Assembly: GCA_022592435.1 (NCBI GenBank)
Contig: JABYQS010000134.1
Location: 1-64,000, forward strand
Direction of reading: 5' to 3'
Source: Cerioporus squamosus
Taxonomy: Eukaryota; Basidiomycota; Agaricomycetes; Polyporales; Polyporaceae
DNA: 64,000 nt
The notes beneath the pieces were generated by a model. That model searched no databases. It saw only the letters and a program-made list of their open reading frames with translations, and had not been told where the DNA came from. This document shows positions 11,229 through 21,562 of the stretch, one piece after another. The number at the start of each line of letters is the position of its first letter. Position 1 is the stretch's first letter. The position numbers were made by a program, and so were the translations under genes.

Positions 11229-11895
11229 ACAGACAGGCCGGGTCTCTGACCTTCTCTGAGGGGAAGACTCGCATGATTCCCTGTACTTACTAGTAGTTAC
11301 TCGTACGTTCTCTCCTCCTAACGATCATAAGTACCCACCAGTCGGCGATTCGTTGCTCATGTCGCGGATCGTATCAAGGAGAGCAACTGCCAGACCCCCA
11401 GCGGACAGTCCATATGTGCGCATCAATGCCAGACTCCAGTGTAAGGAGGGGAAGATCGGCCTCAGGACGAGTTGCTCAGATAGAGCAACTGACCCCTCGT
11501 CACCTGCCAGGGAAGGAGGACTTTGACGACAACGCTCGTGCCACCAGTATATTGCACCTGCGCGCAACCAAAGACTGCAAGTACTCGTGCGCATGTGCAG
11601 TAGTGTCAACTACGGATCGGAATGTAACTCAAGCCTCCGACGTGGTAGAAGATGCACTTAAGCGGGTAGAACACAACCAGTAGGAAACATCTCACAAGAC
11701 GATAAAGTGTGTAGAGCCTTGAGAATCACGGCAGAAAAGAACCCAAGATTGAAGAAGCGGAACTAGTGGTTGTGGGAGAGTGCAATGAATCGGGACCCTT
11801 CTGTGGCTAGTGCGTGATTGTACATACAACGAACCATGACCTCCCATGCAAGACTATCAACAAGAACTGAATCACCAACAAGTCGGCCAGGGCAC
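11229..11895. other. intergenic, no gene seen
   Basis: Convergent 3' flanks of the MYND gene and the F-box-like gene. No open frame with coding character was found. Confidence 0.5.
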
Positions 11896-13625
11896 CTACT
11901 TCCGGTCTGTATGAAATGCCTCGAGACGGTCCACCACTTCGCACCATTGACCCAAGTTGCGCCAGCGACCCTTATCGGCACGTCTCCGGCACGCATTGAC
12001 ATCGAGGAACGGGAACAGCACATCGATAATCATGGCAGCGTGAATCTCTCCCTCGCAACGAAGGTCAGCGATATTGAGGACGTGCAGACGGTTCCTAACG
12101 AAAGGATACGTCTCGGCGTTCGCTTCGTCCGTCTCGGTAATGAAGAGGCCGCCCAAGTGGAGGGTCTGGAGGGAAGGACAGCCCTGAGCGAGCGTAAGGA
12201 GAGACCGTGCGGTAGGGCCCATCTGTTCCATGTGGAACTTGAGCTCGAGATGGGAGAGGTGCGGTAATCCTCCGGCGAGGAGAGCGATGTCATCATCGAA
12301 GACGGGGCGGTTGACAACGTTGATCGACAACTCCCGGAGGCCCTCGAGGACGAAGAGAGGACGGATTGTGACGGCGAGGAAAGGTGTCGCGGTGATGATA
12401 TCCCTTCGTCCCAATACCCATGTTGGACGACGGATCCCAGAGAAGCGTTGGCTCACGATTGCTGATATGCCGCGGTAGGAGGCGTCACGAACCTGGTCAG
12501 GGTGGTAGATGGTGAGCTCGCGGAGATGTGGGGAGTTGAAAAGGTGAAGTTCTGAGCCATGGACGACATTCGATATTGTGAGTACACGAAGGTTAGGGAA
12601 ACCCCGGGGGGATGGTCGGTAGTATGTCTTCAGCGATGTCGACACCGAAAGAGCAGTCGCTGAGTCGTGGAAAAGCTGACAGCGCCGCCACGAGGTCCCG
12701 GCCGGCTACGCCTGTGTTCATCGTCGCCATGCTAAAGACCTCCAGGTTGTGGAGCATAGCGACAGCGGCCAACGCATCGGAAAAGGCGAGACTGTGTGTC
12801 GCGGAAGATGAGCTGAGCCGTTGTCCCGTCATTGCGTGCGACTCGAGAGACCCATGGGGAGAACCACGCGTCTTCTGGATCATGATGCGTGTACGGTGTA
12901 GTACTTAGATTGCACGCGCAGATCGGTGAGGCGAGGGTTCAGCACAAACATCCTCGTGAAGAGCATGCCGATGTACTCCGTCAAAGCTTCCCGCAGGCAA
13001 TTCCGGGAAGGAAATCGTGAGGTCGCGAACAGATGGGGAAAGGAAGAACATGGCTTCCATGGAGTATGGAGGCGTAACAGGGAGCGTCAGCGTTGTGAGG
13101 GATGGGAGTAGGGGATTCCCAGCTCGGGACGCTATGAGCCACAAGGACGACGGATCCATCGCGATTCCTTCGACGTGCCGTTCATACGTCCAACTCCACC
13201 CTCGTCCCGTCTGCGAAGATCCAAGCCGCGGACCCAGCCAGCGACTTCGCGAAACCGAGCGACCTCGTTGTCAGGCGGGAGCCCGCTGAGCATCCGTGTA
13301 TATCGAAAATCAGTGACCGGCGCAAACACGATGGGATATGGACGCTCGCGACAACACAACTCACCAGCGAGTAAGACGACTGTGCCACACCGTATCCCCC
13401 ACCGAACATCGCCGAGATAGACACACAGTTCGACAGAAGCTTGAACAGCGGTTCGATTCTTGGCAGGTCGACCCAGAGCAGTCGCGTCGTGCGGTCGTGG
13501 AAGATCGAGCTCACCTGCGCGAGGCGCGCAAGGACAAACCTGCGTTCCAAGGCAGGTAGTGCATGCGCCTGTTCAACGATTTCGCGAGCGATCTCGGATA
13601 TGGCGAGGGCACGAACGGTGGCCAT
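11896..13625 (-). CDS. F-box/LRR-like protein, frame broken in assembly
   Basis: The start ATG at 13625 opens an F-box-like N-terminus (AREIVEQ...RRFVLARLAQVSSIFHDRTTRLLW...) in exon 1 (13625-13365). Exon 2 runs to 12905; its acceptor is uncertain. A 92 nt intron leads to exon 3 (12812-11896). The rest has leucine-rich-repeat character (LRVLTISN, LHLFNSPHLRELTI, LSHLELKFH, LQTLHLGG). The pattern of a WVRGLDL-like segment, then LLPSLTTLTL, then TDLRV matches the other F-box genes in this window. Three single-base frame changes are needed: one near 13175, one in a T-run at 12983-12985 and one in a C6/G4 run at 12606-12611. They could be assembly errors or true decay. F-box proteins recruit substrates to SCF ubiquitin ligases; the substrate is unknown. 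Confidence 0.6.
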
Positions 13626-14180
13626 GGTGGCGGTGGTTGAAGTAAGAGGTCGCCGCCGAAAGTGCTGGGCCAGCCGGAGGGTGAAAAAAATGAGCAATGT
13701 ACGTCTTCCTGGTAGTACCAGTACCGTAACGGGAAGCAACGCGCCACACTAATGTGAGCAATTGGATGCACTTATCCGTGCCTATGGCGAGTATACAGGA
13801 GGTCATCATAGCGGGAAGTAGGGATGCGACGCCGGGGGCGTTGTGACCTACGTATCTTGGCCAGTACATTACAGGAACTCCGGACAGGGATCGTGAGGAC
13901 GGACTGACCAGACGGCATCCCTTCAGCGGCACCGCTCATACGACCCAATCCACGGATGTGTTTTTGGGTAGGACCCGGCTATGAATTGAAGCGGGGATGA
14001 CATGGATGGCAACCAGGTGGCAGGGATGCGTGGGCACGATTGCCCGGGGATTTTGCTACATTCGTCGCCCTAGCGTACACAGTGCCTGATACATTCACGC
14101 TGACCTACAACTGCGCGAGAGTGAGTCCTGGGGGCCAAGGACGTTGCGGGTACGGAGGAAGGTATGGGTTGGACTCACGA
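13626..14180. other. intergenic, no gene seen
   Basis: Lies upstream of the F-box-like gene and downstream of the ankyrin gene. No coding frame, repeat or RNA gene was recognised. Confidence 0.5.
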
Positions 14181-14841
14181 CTATGTTGTCTCGCTTGCCG
14201 CGCTCGCGCTACTTGTCGACTTCTGCCCTCCGAGGGTCATTTTCGCAACCTGCCCCTCGGCGTCCTGGATCTCCACCTCGATGCTGTCCGCGGTCTCTGC
14301 GGGATGCAGCTCCTCCTCGCCCTTCGCGCTCTCGTCGAGATTCATCATCTCCACGAACCACTTCGCGCCCTCCTCCCACCCTGCATTCTCGGCCTCACCA
14401 AGAGGCGAGCGACCGGTGGCGTTCTTGATATCGATGAGATCTATTCCTGGTCCGCCCGGGAACTGGACCAGCTTCTGCGCGACGGGCAGATGGGAGTTGA
14501 GCGCGGCCCAGTGCAGCGGTGTGGACCCTGCGTTATTCCGCGCGGAGAGGAGAGATGAGGGGACCTGGGGAAGGAGGTAGTCTAGTGCTTCTGAGGGACG
14601 TCTTCCGCACATCAGTTGCCTGCTCCGCCTGAGCTGCGGAGAAAAGCCGGGCGAGGAACGTACCTGTGTGCCCGTTACCAGCAACCATGTGCAGGATGGT
14701 GTTCCCGTTGTCGTCCCGCGCGGTCGCGAGCGCGTCCGGACCGAACTTGTCGACGAACTGCTGGATGTCCTCGACATCCCCGTATCTGCACGACAGCAGC
14801 AGCTCCTCGAGGTCTTCTTGTGTTGGTGTTGCCAGAGACAT
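14181..14841 (-). CDS. ankyrin-repeat protein, Yar1-like
   Basis: Two exons (14841-14664 and 14590-14181) joined over a 73 nt intron (GTACGT...CTCAG) give 195 residues. The N-terminus reads EELLLSCRYGDVEDIQQFVDK, followed by DDNGNTILHMVAGNGHTEALDYLL and NAGSTPLHWAALNSH, then KNATGRSPLGEAENAG: two full and one partial ankyrin repeat. An acidic C-terminal tail follows. Length and arrangement match yeast Yar1, the dedicated chaperone that holds ribosomal protein uS3 (Rps3) soluble until it joins the 40S subunit. That role is known for the yeast protein and inferred here. Intact, with no frame break. Confidence 0.75.
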
Positions 14842-16215
14842 TGCGAGCAGACGGAAGTAAAAGGCAAGATGAGTCTGCGGTTAGATCTTGTTAGATCAAG
14901 GCTCGCTTAGATAACCCAAAATGGTAAGTCTTGCACTGTGGCAGCTTGGCTTGTCTCTGCCCATCATCGACAAAGTCTTGCCATCAACGGTTTCATCGAC
15001 ACCTGAACATCCTGAAGTGTCGCAAAGCACTGCTCTTACGCAGCAACCAGTCGCGCGGGGGTATTTACCGATGGCAAGGACGACCGGTCCTCCGCAAACA
15101 GCGAGTCTTCCTGTGCAAGGCAGGGAGACAAGGTTCGACGGGTTCATGCATACTTGGACCATCTACAACAGTCCATCGAGCGGGTGAACTCTCGCCACAT
15201 AACGGCATGTACCTGTCGGAAGAACGGGAGCGGAGATGGTGGAGGAGGTAGGTTGGCACGGAGGATGTTGGCGCTCGTCAGTGTTTGATGTCCGGCTGAT
15301 GTGCACCATGTGCAGCACCAACGATGCGACCCTGTGTGTTGGCCATATTACCCCTCCGTCGCCCCCATGGCATTCCCCAGCTGTGCCCCGCTCACCCCTT
15401 CCGCCACCATAGGACGTCAAGAACATAACCACTCCAGAGCTGCCCCGTAGCACTCGGGTGTTTCACATTGGTGAGTCTCTCATTACAGCTTTCTAGGTCT
15501 TGGTTTCCCGATCCCTCGATGCTTTCCGGGAGTAGCGCCGTCGCCGCTGCGTAATACGTGTGCTATCGCGGAAGATCATTTGCGAACGGGAAGGCCGTTA
15601 TCTTCTCGTGCCCCGCGTTCAGAAGTTCGTGGAGGTCGGAAGCGAGCCCGTCCTTCACGGAATGCGAATTTTGCTTCCAGATCGTCACAGCTGTGGAACG
15701 TGAGTATTGTGCACAGGGCGCCATGGAAGGTCGCACCTTGCACAGCTACGGTGCGACACGTCTGCACAAGGCGAGGTCGCCGCCTGTCGCCGTGGACGGA
15801 TTGCCTTCGCGTTAATCCCTTACAAAAGGCCCGAAGTCTGCACCTTCTTGCTGGTCTCAAATATTGCTGAGGCCAATGGGGCAGTGCGACTTGTGATATT
15901 GACCTGTCATTTCATCCGGTACCTACCTGGCAACAGGTCTGGCTTGGCCGGGAGGCTGCACTGAGCCGCTCATTTCGAGGGCCTGACGGTCCGTCGCGTA
16001 CTTGAACAGGATGGTGGTCCTTCAGCAGGAACGATGAGCACGCGGCTCCACGGCATGTTTGCATTCAAGTGCCGTGTCCTGCTGTCCGGAGGCTATAGTC
16101 TCGCGAGTTTTTTCTACCTTCGTTCCCCGACCGGTCTGATTGCCCGGCTGCGACACGCTGACATGCCCCCTTGGACAGTATATTCCGTGCTCTTCGACCT
16201 AGTCATTTCTGCGCA
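14842..16215. other. intergenic, no gene seen
   Basis: About 1.4 kb between divergently placed genes. Short open frames overlap on both strands with no domain or convincing intron pattern. It probably contains the promoters of both neighbours. Confidence 0.45.
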
Positions 16216-18130
16216 ATGTCACACACAACTCCGGCAACCTATCTGGTTTGGTCCATTCTCTCCTGCCTGGTGAATAATTCCGCTGTGGTGCATGTAGCTG
16301 CTCGAGCTGACGTCGCACTTAGCTTGGATGTTTCCTCGTATTTCACTTGTACAAATTCGACAAGTTCAAGTGTCTCAAGCTGAGCAATGGACCCTACACG
16401 GGGGCGTTCAAACGGCTCATGACTGTGAGTGTTCGTCACCTCCAGCGGTGCGTATACCTAATTGCTACGACTCCTCTCCCGCACAGTACACGTATCTACT
16501 TAGTGTACCGGCAGTCATGGCCTATTCCATAGGTTTCGCGGTGATCAAGTACCAAGAAGGCTTCACTGTTCTCCCGGAATATGGCAGTGAGTTGTCGTCG
16601 CACCTCTTGCACTCCTACTTTCACACTGACTGGCGGAAACCAGTCGTTCCGATGCCGTGGCAAATGTGGTCCCAGCAGCATAAGAATGCGATTCTACCGC
16701 TCTACCTGCTATTCACGATATCATGGAGTTTCGAGATGTGCGTATTCTCTAAACCCGTGCGCCACAGCGCCCCCAGACTCACATCCTCCGATGCGGTTCA
16801 GGGTCACGCACTTGGAAGAACTCTGCTTCTGGCTCTTCCTCGTCAACGCCGGCTCGGTACAGCAGGACTGGTTCCGAAGCTTGTACTTCAAGACTTGGAT
16901 CGGGGGATCTATTATCGCCGTTTTATACATGCCACTTGTCACTATCTTCACGCGGGCAGACCCACTCAAGGTGAGCACCGTCGTGCAATGCTATGCGATA
17001 CCGCTGAAGGCTGACTGTGACGGGCAGTGTGAAGCCTTCACGTTCTTGGCGGGAAGCTTGGGCAGCTTGTCACTTACCCTTTGGTTCATGCCGATTCTGT
17101 GGACTTTCCCCACGTTCATCAACAACTTGGTGAGCATCATGATGATACGAAGCACCGGCGACATTACTAAGCCTCTGACTGCTACGTCACAGAAAAGGAG
17201 CGGGGTCGACATCCGGACCATCGTGCGCTTGACGACGTTCCACGAATTGAACTGCCTCCGGGTCGTGTTCCGCTTCCTGTTCGTCGCACCGCTCCTGGTC
17301 CTCGCTATCGACGGAGTTCGCCCCCACCAGCACGTCAATGAGAGCCCGTAAGTAGGTTGCATTCTTGCGTACGCAACACACTGACATTCCCCCAGCTTCT
17401 GGACCGAATTCCTTGCTTGTGTTTCGGGTATTGGCTGCGTAATCTCGTCTGCAATCACACTCGTTGTAAGTCCGCTTCGCCGCTTGCTGCCCATGCGCGC
17501 CACACTCTTACACACGGCCGCTATACGCAGATATTCTTCCCCCGTTCAGTCGAGGGCGAGATCCAATCCCGCCACGCCACGCGCGAAAAGTCGCAGTCCC
17601 GCAACGCGCGGGGCGAGTCCCGCTACTCCGAGCGCGACTCGTACCTCGCCCCGCACTCGCAGAAGCGCCTCTCGGACGGGCTCTCGGACGGCCTCGGGAC
17701 GCCCCTCCGCGACTACCAGTTCTCCGACACGGACCACAAGCCGCGCATGTCGCTCGACCTCGACGAGCAGATGCCGAGCTTGAGTCCGATTCCGAGCTCG
17801 AGGGCTCCCAGTGTAAGAGCGGACGCGAACTCCAACGCGCCCCCGACGCCAACGTTCCAGCCGAACCGCCGCGTGGCGTCCGGGATGATACTCCAGGGTC
17901 GTGTCGTGGAGCCGTCGCCCACGCGCCTGACCGCAGGTGCTCTCGCGGCGCACGACGAGAGGCTGAGCGGCGTACACCCATTCCTGCACAACTTCACTTC
18001 TCCGATCGGTGCGTGCTTTCGAGTCCTTCCGCACATGGGCCTTGCTGACATCGGTGCTGGCGCAGATATCATGCATGGTCCACAGAAGCCTCGGTGGTAT
18101 GTCAAGCGGCAGAATCCATTTGTGGCGTGA
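16216..18130 (+). CDS. conserved fungal multi-pass membrane protein
   Basis: Ten exons: 16216-16269, 16323-16424, 16487-16586, 16644-16737, 16802-16970, 17028-17129, 17193-17347, 17396-17465, 17531-18008 and 18066-18130. All join in frame to give 462 residues. About seven hydrophobic segments are spread over residues 1-290 (for example LVWSILSCLLGCFLVFHLY, LYLLFTISWSF, IIAVLYMPLVTIF, FLFVAPLLVLAI). A soluble, Ser/Arg-rich tail of about 170 residues follows (SQSRNARGESRYSERDS...), ending WYVKRQNPFVA. Conserved-looking loops include HLEELCFWLFLVNAGS and RLTTFHELNCLRVVFRF. No transporter or receptor signature is evident and I do not know its function. The dense intron series with perfect phase matching makes the gene itself secure. 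Confidence 0.8.
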
Positions 18131-18284
18131 TGGCGTGCTTGCTTTCGTGTCGAGTTCTGAGGTTTGTATGGACGGCCAGTGTATGATTTCTTGTATACCC
18201 GTGGGTATAGACGCTCCTTTGCTAATGTCTGTGGAGGGCTCCGCATGCCAGTGAGGTGGATGTGCGACAGGTAAGCTAACAGCA

Positions 18285-21230
18285 CTACACCGCTCTCTCG
18301 AACCATGCGTCCCCGATGTCTCTCGGGCTTCCTCCCGTCCGCTTCGCCCGTGCAGCAGCAGCCTGCTCCTCCGTAACAAGCGCAAAGCCTACAATACCCC
18401 GGTCCTCCACAACAAACTCTGCCCTTCCGACCGAAATCTGCGAGTCCCAGAACTCGAACGCTGTCGTGTTTCTGCCAAACCCTTGTGGGAACAGCCGGGG
18501 AAACGTCACCGCGAACGAGTTTCCTCCCGTGTGGCGCAAGCGGACGTGCGAGGACCAGACACGGTTCCAGGCTGCGGAGAGGCCATGTGCGGGAGGAGGT
18601 ATGTTCTGAGCGACGTCGACAGCGGCGAAGTCTGCTAGGACCTGAGAGCAGTACTCGGAGGTGCTTGAAGGAGCGCAAAGGGTAAGCTCGCCATATGCGG
18701 TGTTTTTGTATGTCCCTGCGTAGGCCTCCAAGCCGTGCGGGTAGGCTTCCACGGTCATCATCGCCTCCGCTTCGTGTTTCAGGCCAGCCCCAGTATGGGT
18801 AGCTTGGGGCCATGGCCATACACGAGGCACGACGGACTCCTCGTCGCGCGATAGCCCGAGAGCTTCGTCGATGACGCGGTACAGGATGCGCATGTTGTCG
18901 TCCTGCTTCTCGTCCATGTTCGCCAGGCAGTGACTTCAGTTGACCTCAATTATTTGACGCCCTTAGTTAAGGTGGAAACCGTATAATTTGGGCCCTTAGT
19001 TAAGGGCGGCGTCTAATGGCCCAAATATTTGGGCGCTCTCGTAAGATCGCAGGCGGCGAATATTGGCCAAATATTTCGTACGCAGGAAATAAGCCCAAAA
19101 GGCGACCTAAAAATGCACACAAGAGGATTGAACCTGGGCCTAAAGAAAGCACACAAGACACCATCCAACTAGGCCACCAGGGCTTTCTATGCCTGTCTTT
19201 ACGAAGATATATATCCCTTCTGGCGTTCTGCGTACAATCATCTACGGCCGAACCCGGTTCGGCCGTAGATGATTGTACTTATTACTGAGGGTAAGCGTTC
19301 GACACATGGAAAGAGTAAGTAACTGTATATATCGCATTGACATCAAGACTGTCTATTTGGGCTGGAATAACGACATGCACAAGCACCTTATGTATGGAAA
19401 AATTGAACATAACAGTCAGTTGTAAACAGGATAAGATGATAGACAATGCGCATGTACTTAGCGGCTCGTTGAAGTGGCGGATTGCCATCGGGGACGTTGC
19501 GATTCAGTACACTCAAATAGTCCTATGGCGCAGTTGGACTAAGTGGTGAAAGTTCTTTATATGGTCATTTAATCGTTGGTTCAATTCCCTTCGGGTGCAT
19601 TTTTAGCTCGCTTTTACGCTTCTCTCCACCTGACGAAATATTTGTTGAATATCTGTCACGTACGATCACAGGAGATCGACCAAATATTTGGCCGATTAGG
19701 CGCCTCCCTTAACTAAGGGCCCAAATGATTCGGCTTCCACCTTAACTAAGCGCGTCAAATTATTTAGGGTAGCTGATACTAATGCGCCAGGAGGACGGCG
19801 CCGAGGTTGTCTGCCGGGAGGAATGCGACGAGCAGCGAGAAGCCAGGGATCGCGCCGAAGTGCCACACAACCTGCAGGTGCATGCGTCAGTAATGTTCCG
19901 TGCAAGAGCGCGGTTCAAGAAGGGACAGTGCACGCACGTCGTGTCCGCGGTATGACATCCGGAACCAGCCCATGCCGTAGCCTATAATCGATAAGTCTCC
20001 TACAGGAGCGCCGCTGACGATGGCCCGAGCTGTGGTCATTTCTGTGAACGCGGAGGATGGAATGATTGTCCTGTTCGTGGTCGGATCGATGCCTTCGTTT
20101 AGAAGCACCGCAAGCCATTTCGTCTGCACGCATGCTGGCACGTTACCCACTGTGAGACGCTTTTGCCAGATGTGCGTACCATGTCTTCTGCACTGGATAT
20201 GATGCCCCCTGCTCCCGCGAAGAGCTCTGCGACCTCGTCCGGGAACCAGTATGGAACCCTTCGAGACCCGCGCGTCCAGGTTTGCGTCAATCTTCCGGTC
20301 TTTGCAGCGGCCGAGGGAGAGAACGTAGTCGAGGACATGTTCAACGGGTCGAATATACGAGACTGGACGAACGAGGGGTATGGGGCGTCCGTGAGCTTCG
20401 CAACAATGTGCGCTCCGATCATAAACATCTGAAGGTGCTACATGTCAGAGACAGACGTGTTCAAGAGCGATACGAGCAGACCTGGTTGTTGTGCATCCAC
20501 TGTTCCCGCAATTCATACGCATGCGGAAGATGCCTCAGCCGTTGCAGCACGTCTCTTGTGGTTTCTCCAGGCCGGTATGAGTAATCATGTCTGCAATAAG
20601 TCTGTTCGTCATCGAGCAGACGAGGCAAAGAGCGAAACAAACCTCGGCAAGCCAGACAGGTGCGAGAACGCATCCCGCAAACTGAGCGTGTTCCCGACCC
20701 ACTCCTCAGGAAAGGTCCATTCGTCTGGCAACAAGCGGTGAATCTTCGTGTCCCAGTCAAGGATTGACAGGCTCCCCGGAAGAGGTGTGACGTTCCGTCC
20801 ATGTGCGTAGTCATCGATCAATAGCCCGATGGCAGTCACAAGGAATGCCTTCGAGCAGGATGCTATGGCGAAGAGAGCCTGCAGAAACCGCACTTCGCGT
20901 GAGTCGTGAGAGAAGGTGTGCGCGAGAAAGACTCACATCTGGGGTGAGATCGTCACCATCGCTGTCCTCGGTTTGCTTACCCCAAGCACCCAACTCGACG
21001 ACAGGTGTGCGGGTTCCCTGAGCAAGCCGCACTATACCCATCGAGAGTCCCGGTATGGACGCCGTCTCCAGTACATTCTTCACATATGCGGATAGATGCG
21101 GTGTAATGACAACTCCTCGATCGCCAGGGGGAACCAAGTGGAACGGTACCTGTTTTTCAAAAAGCGGACTCGGGGATGCACTGCAGAGGAGCGCGAGCGC
21201 AATGTGGGGAACGAGTAGGAGCACCCTCAT
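18285..21230 (-). CDS. secreted serine beta-lactamase-like hydrolase, split by a transposon
   Basis: Exons on the minus strand: 21230-20937, 20878-20643, 20590-20482, 20428-20180, 20123-19938 and a last exon from 19871 to 18285 that is interrupted at 19785/18920 by an 857 bp element. Removing the element and one 7 bp flank gives an unbroken 598-residue protein. It has a signal peptide (MRVLLLVPHIALALLCSAS), the S-x-x-K nucleophile motif in FAIASCSKAFL, a HNNQ segment where family members have Y-x-N, and H-x-G (WHFGAIPGF). A C-terminal beta-rich domain follows (YAGTYKNTAYGELTL, DUF3471-like). These are class C beta-lactamase/penicillin-binding-fold hydrolases; fungal substrates are mostly unknown. 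As assembled, translation stops one codon into the element, leaving 388 residues with the catalytic domain complete and only the C-terminal domain lost. An alternative start at 21257 is less likely. Confidence 0.85.
18921..18927 (+). repeat. left target-site duplication
   Basis: CGCCAGG, repeated directly at 19785-19791 on the other side of the element. In the uninterrupted gene this sequence would occur once. Confidence 0.85.
19109..19182 (-). other. tRNA-like Pol III module, left arm of the element
   Basis: Read on the minus strand: an A-box-like TGGCCTAGTTGGA (19176-19164), a B-box-like GGTTCAATCC (19134-19125) and a T5 terminator (19113-19109), in the order and spacing of a Pol III gene. 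The acceptor and T stems do not pair, so it is tRNA-derived rather than a working tRNA. It points outward, to the left end of the element. Confidence 0.55.
19232..19278. repeat. 47 bp perfect palindrome
   Basis: Arms of 23 bp, beginning GTACAATCATCTACGGCC, around a single central C at 19255, with no mismatch. It lies between the two inverted arms of the element, somewhat left of its midpoint. The arms are more perfect than the element's own terminal repeats, so they are either recent or under selection. Confidence 0.9.
19520..19604 (+). other. tRNA-like Pol III module, right arm of the element
   Basis: A-box-like TGGCGCAGTTGGA (19526-19538), B-box-like GGTTCAATTCC (19578-19588) and T5 (19600-19604) on the plus strand, pointing to the right end. 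It is the diverged inverted counterpart of the left-arm module. No convincing cloverleaf. Confidence 0.55.
19785..19791 (+). repeat. right target-site duplication
   Basis: CGCCAGG, the partner of 18921-18927. Confidence 0.85.
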
Positions 21231-21562
21231 GTCGATCTGCAAATGCGCGGCAGTCACATCAGCATCATATCATCTCTGCTAGCGGCCGTGGGGACACAAG
21301 AACATACCGGCCATAGCAATGTTGGGCGGCCTCCCTGTGACAACGTCTTATTATAAGCAAGGACCGGCGTGAGATTTCGCAAGAGTTCTCCGTACAACGC
21401 CGTCACATCGCCGTGTCGTCCCCCGTGGTCATCGGGTTGCCAGCAATGGGCGGTCGTTCGGGCTTTTTCGTCACAGTGAGCAATCCGGCACACACCTCGC
21501 TGCCCAGGCTGCACTACGTCTATGTCAACAAACTCTACGTTATTTCTCGCTATGAACCGACG

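Larger units (their letters stand above)
18928..19784. mobile_element. 857 bp non-autonomous DNA transposon with long terminal inverted repeats
   Basis: The ends are CAGTGACTTCAG on the left and the diverged complement on the right (CATTAGTATCAG read inward). Similarity between the two arms continues inward for roughly 250 bp (for example TTTGACGC, CTTAGTTAAGGTGGAA, TTTGGGCCCTTAGTTAAGGG, CCAAATATTTCGT). CGCCAGG flanks both sides (18921-18927 and 19785-19791). Excising the element with one flank restores the hydrolase frame exactly, which proves it is an insertion. CAGTG-type ends and a 7-8 bp duplication suggest the hAT superfamily; the duplication being 7 rather than 8 bp leaves this open. 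There is no transposase frame. The interior holds tRNA-like modules and a hairpin, listed separately. It is AT-richer than its surroundings. Confidence 0.85.

Noticed and set aside
13365..13625. Clean splice from exon 1 of the minus-strand F-box gene to the WVRGLDL-encoding exon
   Set aside because: No acceptor of the right phase with a normal consensus was found; the junction is left open rather than forced.
19109..19604. Two tRNA genes
   Set aside because: A and B boxes and T-run terminators are present, but acceptor and T-arm stems do not pair in either, so they are described only as tRNA-like modules.
18950..19768. PIF/Harbinger-type element with TTA duplication starting at TTTGACG
   Set aside because: TTA does flank the better-matched inner repeat, but similarity between arms extends outward to CAGTG/CATTAG, and only the outer boundary with CGCCAGG restores the host gene frame.
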